Assembly (NCBI GenBank): GCA_003254885.1
Contig: QANT01003167.1
Location: 1 to 37,866, forward strand
DNA from: Purshia tridentata
Lineage: Eukaryota > Streptophyta > Magnoliopsida > Rosales > Rosaceae
Length of the DNA stretch: 37,866 nucleotides
Direction of reading: 5' to 3'
Positions 20,171-30,498 of the stretch are shown one piece after another (position 1 is the first letter of the stretch; every line of letters begins with the position of its first letter). Below the pieces are notes generated by a model. The model saw only the letters and a list, made by a program, of their open reading frames with translations. It searched no databases and was not told where the DNA came from. The translations under genes were made by a program, and so were the position numbers.

Positions 20171-21064
20171 ACATGAGAAAGTGCATCCCATGTCTTTCTT
20201 GCCAACCTGGAATATTTTGGTGTAACTTTCATCAAATTGGACTCAGTGTGCACCGAAATGACTTTTTCATGCATTCTTAAGACCGAAAGCGGTTCTTTAG
20301 GGTTACAACGCTAATATCGAGACATGAGAAAGTGCTTCCTTATGTCTTTCTTGCCAAGCAAGAAAGTTTTGGTGCAATTTGGACGAATTTGGACTGAGTA
20401 TGCACCGAAATGATGTTTTCGTGCATTCTTAACACCTAAAGTGGTTCTTTAAGGCTAGCACGATAATCGAGACACGAGAAAGTGCTTCCTTATGCCTTTC
20501 TTGCCAACCGGGCACGTTTTAATGCAATTCTGACGAAAGTAGACTGAGTATGCACCAAAATGACGTTTTAGTTCTTTCTTAACACGAAATGTGCTTCTTG
20601 AGGGTTAGAACGTTAATCCAAGCATGATAACGTGCTTCTTGCCGACCAAGTACGTTTTCGTGCAACTTCAACCAAATTGTACACAATGTGCACCGAAATG
20701 ACGTTCTATGCATTCTTAACACCTAAAGTGGTTCATTTGGGCTAGAACGCTAATCCAAACAAAAAAAATTGCTTCCTCATCATGTCTTTATTGCCAATCG
20801 AGCACGTTTTGGTGCAATTGAAACGAAATTAGATTGAGTATGCACCGAAATGATGTTTTCGTGCGTTTTTAACAGAAAAATGTGCTGCTTGAGGGGGTAG
20901 AACGCTAATCCAAGCATTAGAAAGTGCTTCCCCATATCTTTCTTGCCAACTGAGCATGTTTTGGTGAAAATTGCACGAAATTGGACTGAGTATGAACCGA
21001 AATGATGTTTTCGTTACTTCTAAACACGAAATGTGCTTCTTTAGGGCTAGAATGCTGATCCAAG
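20171..21064 (+). repeat. Partial HOR unit (A to F) cut by the LTR retrotransposon
   Basis: A, B, C, D, E and a complete F monomer are present. The next monomer (G) would begin at 21065, where the LTR starts. Confidence 0.85.
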
Positions 21065-22144
21065 TGTTATATGTTTTATTAGAGCAAAAATAATTTGTTA
21101 AAATTAGAGCACTAATTTACTCGCATGTGCACGAGTTGCGAAGTAGCAAGACATGCAAGCACGAGGTTGATCCCTCAGAGAAGAGTATTGATGCAAGAAC
21201 TACTATTATAACTAAATTCAATTAAACCAAATACTACTCACACGCACAATCAGGGGGTTTGAAAAGATTTAATAAACTAATAAAAATAACGTGCAAGAAT
21301 GGACAGAAATCAATATAAGTGAAGCACTGGGGTTCAGATTGGACCACCAACACACTACCTTCCATTCCTATGGATTACATCCAACTAATAACATATAAGT
21401 TCATAAAGTTTGACTACCAAAAGCTTTGGCTATTTCCGTCTGGCGTTATACCTTCTTTATGCATGTATTAAGAGCTTATTAGGCCTACCCTAGCAAGTTA
21501 ACGTGCATGTTCCTAGATAAACTATGGGCAATTATTCATGCAAGAGTCATTAAGATCTATGAAGATATCAAACACATAGACTACCTATCCAAAACAATTT
21601 ACATGGTGCAAATCTATGATCCCTTCACCCAAAGATATTTTCTTAGGACATCTCCTTGCTGCCTATTGAAATTATCATCCTTTCAAGCTTATTTAATTTC
21701 ACAACATAATCTAGATTCATTTAACCTAAGGTGATCAATTAAAAGTGCCACACAAATAGAATCAATTTAAACAAAGATCCAAGATTGATAAACATACATG
21801 TATTGAAATTCAACAATCCATAAAAAAATTAGGTAGCATGAGTAGGGCTTCATCCTAGCCCTAGCTGTAAGTTTAGCTAGACATACTTAACAATAAAATC
21901 CTTAAAAGCATAAATAAAACTAAAGAAAATAGAGAAGGAAAAAGGAAAGCAAGCCGTTTGCAGCAAGGTGTAGCAGCGGCAGTGGTGCATGGCAGCAGCT
22001 CCTCGCCCTTGGGCGGCGTCGGCAAGGTCACGGCAAGACCAAGCTTCTACTCCTCTTGGCTGGCCAAATTCCCCTCTATTCTCTCTCTCTAAATTCTGAA
22101 TTTTTGTGCCAAAGTTAATCCCCATATTCTGTAGTATAATGGGG

Positions 22145-22152
22145 TTTATATA
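22145..22152 (-). promoter_or_regulatory. TATA box in the left LTR
   Basis: On the minus strand this reads TATATAAA followed by CCCC. The same box at the same place in the right LTR (33745-33752) supports it as the element's core promoter. Confidence 0.6.
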
Positions 22153-22402
22153 AGGAGGCTTTCCTTGGAAAAGAGGGAAAAGGAAAACAGTGCAAATTAG
22201 GGTTTGGAGGCTAGGGATTTACGGCAACCTCAGGGCCTTGGCCCAGAAGCACATGCGGCTACCCTTGGGGTTTTTAATCCCTTGGGCTTGCGGCAACTTA
22301 AGCCCACTTCCCCTTGCGCATGCCTTTTGAGTGATCCACTTTGACCTTGACCAAACATTCCTTGGTCCCACTAGGAAACTTTGTCCAACTAGGGTTTACC
22401 GT

Positions 22403-22592
22403 TCCTAGTCCAACTAGGATTTCTTTTTCCTAATCCAACTAGGATTAGGTTTTCCTAGTTCAATTAGAGTTTCGTATTTCTGGCCCTGGACGCTGATGGT
22501 TTTCCTGGTTTGTCTAGGATTCCTTATTTGAGTATGATTTCAGGTTTCCTAGTTCCATCAGGATTTCTTCAGTTTTCCTAGTTTGATAAGGA
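22403..22592. promoter_or_regulatory. Cluster of six 17-bp dyads in the LTR U3
   Basis: Six words of the form TCCTAGTnnnACTAGGA occur in about 190 bp. The first (22403-22419) is a perfect dyad with 7-bp arms and spacer CCA. The others carry one to several changes, for example TCCTAATCCAACTAGGA and TCCTAGTTCCATCAGGA. For minus-strand transcription they lie upstream of the TATA box, in U3. The factor bound, if any, is unknown. Confidence 0.65.
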
Positions 22593-22717
22593 ATTGTCCA
22601 ATTTTGGCCCTTTTGGCTTCTTTCTTCAAAATTGCTTCTCGTAACCTACAAATTACACAAACAAAGCAAAAACACACAAAACGCAAAGTTTTAGCGTTCT
22701 AGGTTAGGGAATTGGCA

Positions 22718-23555
22718 TATAAAAGTATGCACAAATGCATGCTCAACACACTCCTAAACTTCGACTTTGCTAATCCTTGAGCAAAGAAAATAAAACAAAG
22801 ACTCAAAACTGACTCTAAAAATGATTGCTTCCCAACAAATGAATTCATGTATGCGGCTAGTTTCAATTATTGCAAGCAAGACACAGATATCAGTCATTCA
22901 TCGAATTCGAGAGATAGCTACAATGCATACCTTACTTCTCCATTGTCCTCTATACTATCCTTTGCATAAACTCTTGTGTTAGATAAACAGTCAAGACAAG
23001 TTATATACAAGTTAAATTCAATTCCAATCCTCACTAGGCATACTCTCGGCAATAAACACTCAGAAATTGGGTTGATTTGTGTGCTTTCAGGTAAATGTGA
23101 GATTAATATATACAAGTTCAAATATTAGCATTGAATAAACACGGCACAATAGAAGAATGTGATCTCATGAATGAATGCTAATGAACTTGAAATGGAATCA
23201 CCCGTCATACACTTCTCTCTTATTCAATCTCCACACCAAAGGATTACACCTTACCTTGGATCATAAAGGACTTGGGTTGAAATGAGGGCTTAGGTTTAGG
23301 TATGGTGTTGAAATGAAAGGAAAACACAATGGCTAATACTATGGAATTTGTAACACAGTTAGGGCATACCTTGCTTATTTGCACTTCATAACTTGAATTT
23401 TGAACTTTTTGCTCTCTTCTGCACCGGCCTTTTGCTTATTCTTTTGTTAACTTGTTTCTCTTTCTTCTTTCTTGGCATCGGCATAGTCTTTTTAGCACTG
23501 CAACTTTTCTTTTGCTTCAAGTCATGTACAATCACTATTTTGCACCCTCTAGTTC
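22718..23555 (-). other. Non-coding 3' internal region of the Athila-like element
   Basis: There is no coding similarity between the integrase remnant and the 3' LTR. The minus strand carries CTAAGTTTGGGGGAG just inside the remnant (23620-23607), which looks like the purine-rich non-coding sequence normally found after the coding region. No clear polypurine tract directly abuts the LTR; the LTR-adjacent bases on the + strand are TATAAAAGTATGC. I see nothing else here. Confidence 0.7.
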
Positions 23556-23864
23556 TTATGTAACCAAAAACCATAGTATAAGGGTAAACGGGATAGGGAG
23601 TGTAACTCCCCCAAACTTAGGGTTGAGTAAGGGTGTTTGGTGACACATTTCAATCACATGTCTCTGCTCACTTTCGGGTACACATTGACGAATGAGTTGA
23701 TCAGCTCCAAACCTGAACAAATAAGGGTGATCCCACACATAGTGCCTAGCATCATGTAGAAACTTATTTCTTTGCCCTGTTGTTAGCTCTTCCAGCATCA
23801 CCCCACTTGCTAAATAGTTTGCTGTGTTAGCATACCATGGGAGTTCTTCCTCAATAATGAACAA
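23556..23864 (-). pseudogene. Integrase N-terminal remnant of the Athila-like element
   Basis: This block begins with a PWYAN motif. It continues through the linker that in Athila-type polyproteins joins RNase H to integrase (HYVWDHPYLFRFGADQL, RQCVPESEQRHVIEMCH). Right after the CH dipeptide the protein resemblance stops and the DNA changes to purine-rich non-coding sequence. The HHCC zinc finger, the DDE catalytic core and any downstream ORF are therefore absent. An out-of-frame join separates it from the RNase H block. A single deletion joining integrase to the 3' non-coding region explains this best. Confidence 0.78.
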
Positions 23865-23887
23865 CTGCTCATCAGGGAATGACTCTT

Positions 23888-24251
23888 TCAGGGCAGTGTA
23901 TCCTCTTCGGCTTGCTCAGCTTTGACTAATCTGCTCAAATGGTTAGCAACCACATTCTCACATCCCTTTTTGTCCTTGATCTCAATATCAAACTCTAGAA
24001 GGAGCAGGGTCCATCTTATCGGCCTCGGCTTAGCATCTTTCTTGTGCAATAGATACTTGAGAGCTGCATGATCAGTGTAAATAGTGATTTTGGACCTTAT
24101 CAAATAACTCCGAAACTTTTCCAAAGATCACAGCCAACATCTCCTTCTCAGTTGTGGTATAGTTCAGTTGTGCATCATTGAGAGTTCTACTTTTATAATT
24201 TATCATGTATGGCAACTTGTTGACTCTCTGCCCTAACACAACTCCAATAGC
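23888..24251 (-). pseudogene. RNase H domain of the Athila-like element, broken
   Basis: RNase H removes the RNA strand of the RNA-DNA hybrid. After YDASD at the end of the RT block a TAA interrupts the frame (near 24252). The next residues continue AIGVVLGQRVNKLPY in the same reading sense, then a frameshift leads to the clear block 24124-23888. That block contains [14 protein letters not shown] (with the expected Asp) and, at its end, [13 protein letters not shown], where the last catalytic Asp of the usual V-A-D-x-L-S-R motif is Asn. It is inactive on at least these grounds. Confidence 0.85.
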
Positions 24252-25440
24252 TTAATCGCTTGCATCATATATAAGTTCAAACGGTAAATCCCAATCTGGT
24301 GGTCTGATGATTGGAGCAGTGGTGAGTAACTTTTTCAGCTTGTTGAATGCATCCAAAAAATCCTTATCTATTTCAAAACTAACTTCCTTTTGCAGCAACT
24401 TGCACAGAGGTCTTGAGATCATGAAAAAATCCTTTATGAATCTTCTATGAAATCTTGCATGTCCTAGAAAACTCCTCACCTCCTTCACACTTGAGGGTAG
24501 TGGTAATTTCATAATCACGTCAATCTTTGCCTTGTCTACTTGTATGCCAACCTTTGAAATAATATGTCCAAGGACAATTCCTTGTTGTACCATAAAATGA
24601 CACTTTTCCCAATTCAGCACCAAGTTGGCTTCTTGACATCTTTGTAGCACTTTTTCCAAATTTTCAAGACATGAATCAAATGACGAACCAAAAATAGAGA
24701 AGTCATCCATAAATACCTCAATGATTCGCTCCACCTTGTTAGAAAAAATTGACATCATGCACCTTTGAAATGTGGCTAGAGCATTGCATAGTCCGAATGG
24801 CATTCTCCTATAAGCAAAAGTACTAGAGGGGAACGTGAAAGTTGTTTTCTCTTGGTCGTTAGGTGCGATTGGAATTTGATTGTACCCGCTATAACCATCC
24901 AAGAAACAGTAGTGGTTGTGTCCCGCTAGTCTTTCAAGCATCTGGTCGATGAATGGCAGGGGAAAGTGATCTTTCCTTGTTGCTGTGTTCAGCTTCCTAT
25001 AATCAATGCATACATGCCACCCCAGCTGTGTTCGTTGTGGAACTAGCTCATCTATATCATTCTTCACAATTATAATTCCACTCTTCTTGGAAACAACTTG
25101 GACAAGGCTGACCCATTGCGAATCACTTATCAGAAAAATGATTCCAACATCCAATAACTTGAGCACCTCTTTACGAACAACTTTCTTCAATGTTGGGTTG
25201 AGCATCACGAGTCAGTTTGGAGTCCTCCTCAAGTAATATACGATGCATTCACATTGACGATGAGATCCCCTTAATATCGGCTATGGTCCATCTCAAAGCT
25301 AGTCGGTTGGCTCGCAGCACCCGCAGCACCCTCAGAAGTGTCTTCTCTTCTTCGTTACTCAAATTCGATGCAATTATTATTGGCATGCTCTCATTCTCCC
25401 CCAAAAATACATATTTAAGATGTTCTCGCAGCGGCTTCAA
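24252..25440 (-). pseudogene. Reverse transcriptase of the Athila-like element, with upstream linker
   Basis: The main block (25208-24252, 318 codons) is a Ty3/gypsy RT. In order it shows GWHVCIDYRKLN, KDHFPLPFIDQML, FLDGYSGYNQIPI, TFAYRRMPFGLCNA, and the catalytic box FMDDF (24713-24699), followed by LGHIIS and the thumb/connection region ending at PFELIYDASD. Upstream, 25440-25249 holds the linker LKYVFLGENE and WTIADIKGISSSM in another frame, so a frameshift separates it from RT near 25210. This is the best-preserved part of the element and the main basis for the Athila-like placement. Confidence 0.93.
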
Positions 25441-25578
25441 TTCTAGTGTAAGTGGTTAATCTATGGATGGAACCAGTTTAGAGTTTGGGTATGATATTCT
25501 TTCAAACTGTTTCTCCTGTCTCTTTTTGTAAATGGAACGCTAATCATCTCCCACCATCAACACCTCGGAAGTGGTTTC

Positions 25579-26047
25579 TTAAATCAAATCGTCTGGAGTG
25601 GATTCTATAACTTCTTGTACTAAAGGATCAACCATATCAACTCTCAGACAATCATCCTCCTCACACGGATATCGTATTGCACCAAATAAATCAAACTCAA
25701 TCGTCTCTCCCAAAACTGTCATAGTGAGCCTTCCAGTACTCACGATCTTGGTGTTTGCAGTTGCCATGAATGGCCTTCCCAAGTTGATTGGCAGCGCTTT
25801 TTCTCTTGAAGGAACATCTTCCGTTTCTAAAATAATGAAGTCAGCTGGCATGATTAGATCAGCAATCTTAACAAGCACATCTTCTATAACTCCCCTAAGA
25901 ACTTTCACCGTGCGGTTAGCTAGCTGTAGTGTCACATTGGTGGGTTTAAGGTCCCCTAAACCCAATTGCATAAAAACTAAAATATGGCATCAGGTTAATA
26001 CTTGCTCCTAAGTCCAATAATGCCTTCTTAAACCTGTGATTCCCTAA
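25579..26047 (-). pseudogene. Aspartic protease region of the Athila-like element, broken
   Basis: Retroviral-type aspartic proteases cut the Gag-Pol polyprotein. The minus strand reads ALLDLGASINLMPY; the catalytic Asp codon is at 26014-26012, in DLGAS, a variant of the D-S/T-G-A box. A one-base frameshift follows, then a long open block (25971-25579) with DLKPTNVTLQLANRT and LPINLGRPFMATANT (flap and C-terminal part). A TAG separates the region from gag (after FTIPC). A Leu in place of Ser or Thr after the catalytic Asp is visible. I do not claim it is the cause of inactivity. Confidence 0.83.
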
Positions 26048-26689
26048 CTAACACGGAATCGTGAAGCTTCCAGGATCCTTCAACTTGGGTAGCAACTTCC
26101 TAAGTAAGACTGCACTCACTTCTTCACTCAGAGCCACTTGTTCATGGTCTTTAAACCTCCTCTTATGCGTGCACAACTCCTTTAAAAACTTGGTGTACTT
26201 AGGAATCTGATTAACAGCATCAAGCAGAGGGATGTTAATTTCTACCTTCTTAAACATCTCTAGGATCTCTTTTGCTTGTTCATCCTTAGCTTGCTTCTTT
26301 CTACGCTGTGGAAAAGGTAATGGAGGTTTAGGTACAGGTGAGATGTCCACGGCTTTCCTACTAGCATGAGTTGCTTCACGTTTCCCTTTCTCCTTCTCCT
26401 CTTCTTCTTCCTTTAATTTCCTTTCTTCATCTCTTTTGGCTTGTTCAGGGTTCAAAATTTCAACAACATCATCATCATCGTCATCCACCTCATTCTCTTT
26501 TGCCCATTGAACATTACCCACTTTGTTATCTATCACTTTCCCACATCTCAATGTTGTAATTGCTTCGACCTCCCCTTTGGTCACTCTATCCAAAGTTGCA
26601 GTCACTTGTTCCAATTGAGTTTCTAGGTTAGAGATAGCTTTTGCCGTTACAATCAACTGCTCTTCAGTTCTGCTCATGAATGATTCTGT
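26042..26689 (-). pseudogene. Gag C-terminal part of the Athila-like element (downstream of LINE 3)
   Basis: The open block starts MSRTEEQLIVTAKAI, a predicted coiled-coil-like stretch (NLETQLEQVTATLDRV). It continues with an acidic segment (VDDDDDDVVEI) and a Lys/Glu-rich charged region. It ends with PKYTKFLKELCTHKRR and LLPKLKDPGSFTIPC, just before the protease. Its first residues are cut by LINE 3; the N-terminal gag portion lies at 31508-32518. No zinc knuckle is seen. A TAG follows Cys at the end, before the protease. Confidence 0.82.
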
Positions 26690-26698
26690 GTTTTTCTT
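26690..26698. repeat. Putative LINE 3 target-site duplication, left copy
   Basis: GTTTTTCTT lies beside the A-tail end of LINE 3 and matches GTATTTCTT (31508-31516) at eight of nine bases. The pair is short and low-complexity, so this is tentative. Confidence 0.5.
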
Positions 26699-26899
26699 TT
26701 TTGGTAAATGAATAAAGCATTAAACAAAGAAAAAAACTACAAAATATAAGGGGTATACCACAGGGAAACCAAACAACACACAAGGCCAGCAAACAAACAA
26801 CGCAAAACCCAAAACCAACCTAAAGCCTAGCCAAAGGTTGGGAAAGGGTTTGGCGCACACAAAAAGCAAAGGTCAACCAAACCAAAAAAAGGAAACACA
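26699..26899 (-). other. LINE 3 3' UTR
   Basis: Minus-strand sequence after the ORF2 TGA (26902-26900). It includes GGTATACCCC, TATATTTTGTAGTT and the end ATTCATTTACC followed by As, matching the ends of LINE 1 and LINE 2. It has no coding content. Confidence 0.82.
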
Positions 26900-29800
26900 T
26901 CAGCACGTAGGGATATTCCACTCATTAAGAATGGAAGAAGCCAAGCGGCCAGCCCTAAGAGTGATAGAAGCCATTCTACATCTAATTGAGTCCATAATTA
27001 CATTAAGCACATAAGCAGCAAACGTGACTTCATTTCAGAAGATCTGGTTGTTTCTTTCACTCCAGATTGAGTAGACCACCATGGAGAGGTAGAGCTTCTT
27101 AATGATGGCATGAGGATGCCTACCCTTCCAATTAGTTGCAGCAAAAGTAATCAAATGAGACCAGGTTAAGTGATTTCTTGTATCTCCACATTTGGCCATC
27201 AGCCACGTCCAAATGAAATTGCTATAAGAGCACTCAAAGAAGAGGTGATTGTGAGACTCTAGAGCCCTCTTACAAAGAGCACAAATCGTATCAATATTCA
27301 GATTGTAGGCCTGGATACGATCCTTAGTAGCTAAACGCTGCTATATAGAGAGCCATAAAATAAAGCTCATTCGGGGGATATTGTGGCTAGACCATACCTG
27401 TTTGTACCAAGGGACAATAGGACGATGGTGTCTAATGCTTTCCCAAGTTGTAGCTGTTGAGTAGATACTCATAGAGGATGGCAGCCACTTAATACAATAA
27501 GGACTCAGAATTGGATAAGTACATAGGCATAGACTCCTTAATCTCAATCAACTCCGAGTAATTTGCAACCGGCCAGCTCTCAGTGTTATCGCAAATGATA
27601 TCACTTACCAAAGCATTGGCAACAAGACCAAAATCATAGATAATCCTCTCGCTCCAATTAGAAGCAATAAGGCCACTAGGATGCCACCAATCAAACCAAG
27701 AAGAAGTGTTAGTTCCATTCCCAACCCTATGAGTAACAAAAGGTCTAGCAATATGGCGCAATTTCAGAATCTTTCGCCAATTCCATGAACACACATTAGG
27801 GGCTTTAAGTTCCCAAAAACTGCTACCCTTCAAGTGGTAAGCCTTGATCCATTTTGTCCAAAAATTATCTTGCCCTGACACCACATACCAAAGGTCATTA
27901 ACGCCTTGTTCCATAAAGAGAGGTCCTTAATTTCATGACTCCCCTCCTTTTTAGGACTACAAACATTAGCCCAAGGAACTTTGGCACTTTTTGAATGCGC
28001 ATCAGACCCCGTCCATAAGAAAGCCCTTAGTTCTGCTCAATACGCAAAAGAACCTTCTTTGGAAGCATAAGGTGAGTAGCCCAAAAAATATGCATGCTAG
28101 ATAGGACGGAAATGATCAATTGAAGACGCCCCGCATTAGAGAGGGCTTTGTTTCTCCAAGAGTTAATTCTAGCAGCCACTCGATCAATAAGAATATTATA
28201 ATCTCTTACCCGAAGCTTGGAGGAGATAATTGGAATACCAAGATACCTAACAGGAATCGCACCCACGGGATAGTTAAATCCTTCAATAAGAAGCTACTAC
28301 ACCATATCCGGAATACCAGCCATGAAAAGGTTGCTCTTAAGGGGGTTGGCCTTGAGGCCCGATAGCTCCTCAAACTCATGTAATGACTCCATAAGAGTAG
28401 TAGCGGAAGCAATATCCCTCTGACAAAGCATAATTAGGTCATTGGCAAAGCAAAGGTGTGTAAGTTGGGATTCAAGCTCACCTTACGGGCAATTAATAAG
28501 GACACAATTTCTATAGCAATAACAAATAAATAAGGTGACATAGGATCACCTTGACTGATGCCACACTTGCTAGGGAAGTAACCCGCCAACTCGCCATTAA
28601 TCGAAATAGAGAAAGAAGGGGTGGACATGCACTCCTTAATCCAATTAATCATGACTTGAGGAAACTTGAAGGCAGCCAATGAGTGAAGAAGAAACTCCCA
28701 ATCCAACATATCATAAGCTTTCATAATGTCAACCTTAAGAGCACACCTTGGAGACCTGGAATTGTTGTGGAAATCTCTAAAAACCTCTTGCACAAGGAGG
28801 ATATTATCACCAATACGATGCCCCGGAACAAAGGCAGTCTGATTGTGACTAATAATGGAGGGAAGCACTACCCTAATTCGGTTGGCAATAACTTTGGTGA
28901 TGATTTTATACAAAGTATTGCAACAAGAAATAGGGCGAAAGTCACTTAGCTTGGTAGGATTGTAAACCTTCGGAATAAGAGCAATCAAGGTGGCATTGAT
29001 CTCCTTAAGTAACTGACTTGAAGTGAAAAATTCCTGACCGCAGCCACAACATCATTCCCCACAATGCTCCAAGAATGCTTGAAAAAGTGTCCATTGAAGC
29101 CATTAGGCCCCGGGGCCTTATTAGAATACAAGGAGAAACAAACATCTCGAATTTCCTCCATAGACACCTCACCACTCAAAAGAGATGCATAATCATCGGA
29201 AATAACATTTTCCACCAAATCACTAACCACTTGAGCTCACTCAAGATTAGGAGAGCTAGAAGGACCCCATAGGTGCTGGAAAAACTTAACGGCTTCGATC
29301 TTGATGTTGGCACTCCCTTCCACTAAAGTACCATCCTCTCTTCGAATAGATGTGATCTTATTAATGTTCCTCCTAGTTATGACATATTTGTGGAAGAAGG
29401 ACGAATTTTTATCCCCAAGATCAAGCCATTGAATCCTTGACTTTTGTCTAAAAAAGCTCTCCTCCATTTGTAAGGCGTCGGTGTACTCTTTAATGAACAC
29501 CTTTTCTTGACATTTAGCGGAGAGATCATATGGCCTGGAATCAATAAGCCTTTGGCAAGAGTCAAGAGCCTCTTTATTGGAAATAACCTTTTGAGAGATA
29601 TCTCCAATCTGCACCCTATTGAGCTTTTTAAGCTCACCTTTAAGAATTTTGAGCCTCTTGGCAATCTGAAATTGGAAGGAACCCGAATTTCCGTGTTCTA
29701 ACAAAGAACCACAAGGGGAAGGAAATCCTCCCTATTCGTTAGAAAATTTAAGAACTTAAACGAACGATTAACACGAGCAAAGTTAACCCTAATATCAATC

Positions 29801-30498
29801 AAACAAGGGCTATGATCCGAGCAACTAGGAGGGAGGAATTCAGCACAAGATCTATTGAATTTGGTACACCAACCATCATTAACCAAAATTCTATCCAACT
29901 TCTTAGAAATAGACTTCTTAGTGGTTTGCTTATCATTCCAAGTGAACATAAGGCCAGTAAAGCAAAGATCATCAAGCTCAGCCCTTTGGATAATGTTATC
30001 AAACTCCTTCATGGCACAAGTCAACCTACCATTATAATCAGCCATCTCATTAGTATGTCTACACACATTGTAGTCCCCAAGAACAACCCAAGGCTGATTG
30101 CAAACCGTTCTAGCAAGAGAGAGCAAGTTCCTCCACAAATCCGAACGACAATTAACATCACTAGAGCCATAAACAAAAGAAGCAAAGAAATCAATATTGG
30201 ATTCAATATGGTGCACCCTTGCATTAATGACCTGATCCATTTCCTCCATCTTAAAAACACTAAAAATGAGAGGATTCCAAGCAATCCAAATTCTGCCACC
30301 CCTATGCGAATTGTAATTATCAATCACATTCCAATCCTTAATAATAGTATTTTCCACTTTGTCTTTATTATTTCCACGCACTCTAGTCTCCACAAGGCCA
30401 ATAAGAGATAAACCATTGTCCTTAATAAGTTTCCTAACATCAGCTTGTTTAGGGGAGGAGTTTAAACCCCTAACATTCCAACAAACAAATATGATCAT
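26900..30498 (-). pseudogene. LINE 3 ORF2 (intact-looking endonuclease, broken RT and zf-RVT)
   Basis: The ATG at 30498 overlaps the ORF1 stop. The first 266 codons (30498-29698) hold the whole APE-type endonuclease: FVCWNVRGLN (catalytic Asn), LVETR (metal-binding Glu), GDYNV (Asp and Asn) and SDHSPC (Asp-His). A frameshift then leads to GNSGSFQFQIAKRL and RT motifs NKAPGPNGFNGHFF, DFRPISCCNTLYK, LKVDIMKAYDMLDW and SQGDPMSPYLF. The catalytic box is FAND (28449-28438) instead of FADD, so the first catalytic Asp is lost. More stops and frameshifts follow. The C-terminal block includes ICALCKRALESHNHLFFEC near 27290-27230 and ends at TGA. Confidence 0.92.
30495..30498 (-). promoter_or_regulatory. 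ATGA stop/start overlap between LINE 3 ORF1 and ORF2
   Basis: ORF1 ends ...CAA TGA and ORF2 begins ATG ATC; the shared four bases are ATGA. The preceding codons (SSPGT, two residues, N, one residue, SQ) match LINE 2, so the junction is conserved between two diverged copies. Confidence 0.75.

Larger units (their letters stand above)
14930..21064 (+). repeat. Satellite array, right arm: same monomer types, irregular higher-order structure
   Basis: These are the same ten monomer types in the same orientation as the left arm, continuing the E monomer broken by LINE 2. Organisation differs: the first block goes E, an F/G fusion, then directly to A, lacking H, I and J. A-type monomers start at 15212, 17439, 18779 and 20171, and an F/A hybrid occurs near 15955-16100. 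The arm ends at 21064, at the boundary after an F monomer (…CCAAG), where the Athila-like LTR begins. No gene is present. Confidence 0.95.
21065..22717 (-). repeat. 3' LTR of the Athila-like element (left on the + strand)
   Basis: On the + strand it begins TGTTATATGTTTT and ends GGAATTGGCA, giving the expected TG...CA ends. It matches the right LTR along its whole length by eye. Differences are small indels, a shorter GCA-rich stretch near 21960-22020, and absence of a 65-bp segment present in the other LTR at 33942-34006. The open frame at 21507-21734 lies within the LTR and resembles no protein I know. Confidence 0.92.

Noticed and set aside
4454..21064. Open frames of 60-90 codons within the satellite (for example 4454-4672, 7734-8003, 8218-8484, 16627-16845).
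   Set aside because: Monomers are 150 bp, divisible by three, so a frame can stay open over neighbouring copies. The peptides repeat with the monomer and resemble no family.
21507..21734. 75-codon open frame on the + strand.
   Set aside because: It lies inside the LTR, opposite to the element's direction, and is not maintained in the other LTR, which has an indel near 33103.
23386..23643. Short open frames on both strands near the integrase remnant.
   Set aside because: They lie in the non-coding 3' internal region and are Lys/Arg- or Phe/Leu-rich by base composition only.
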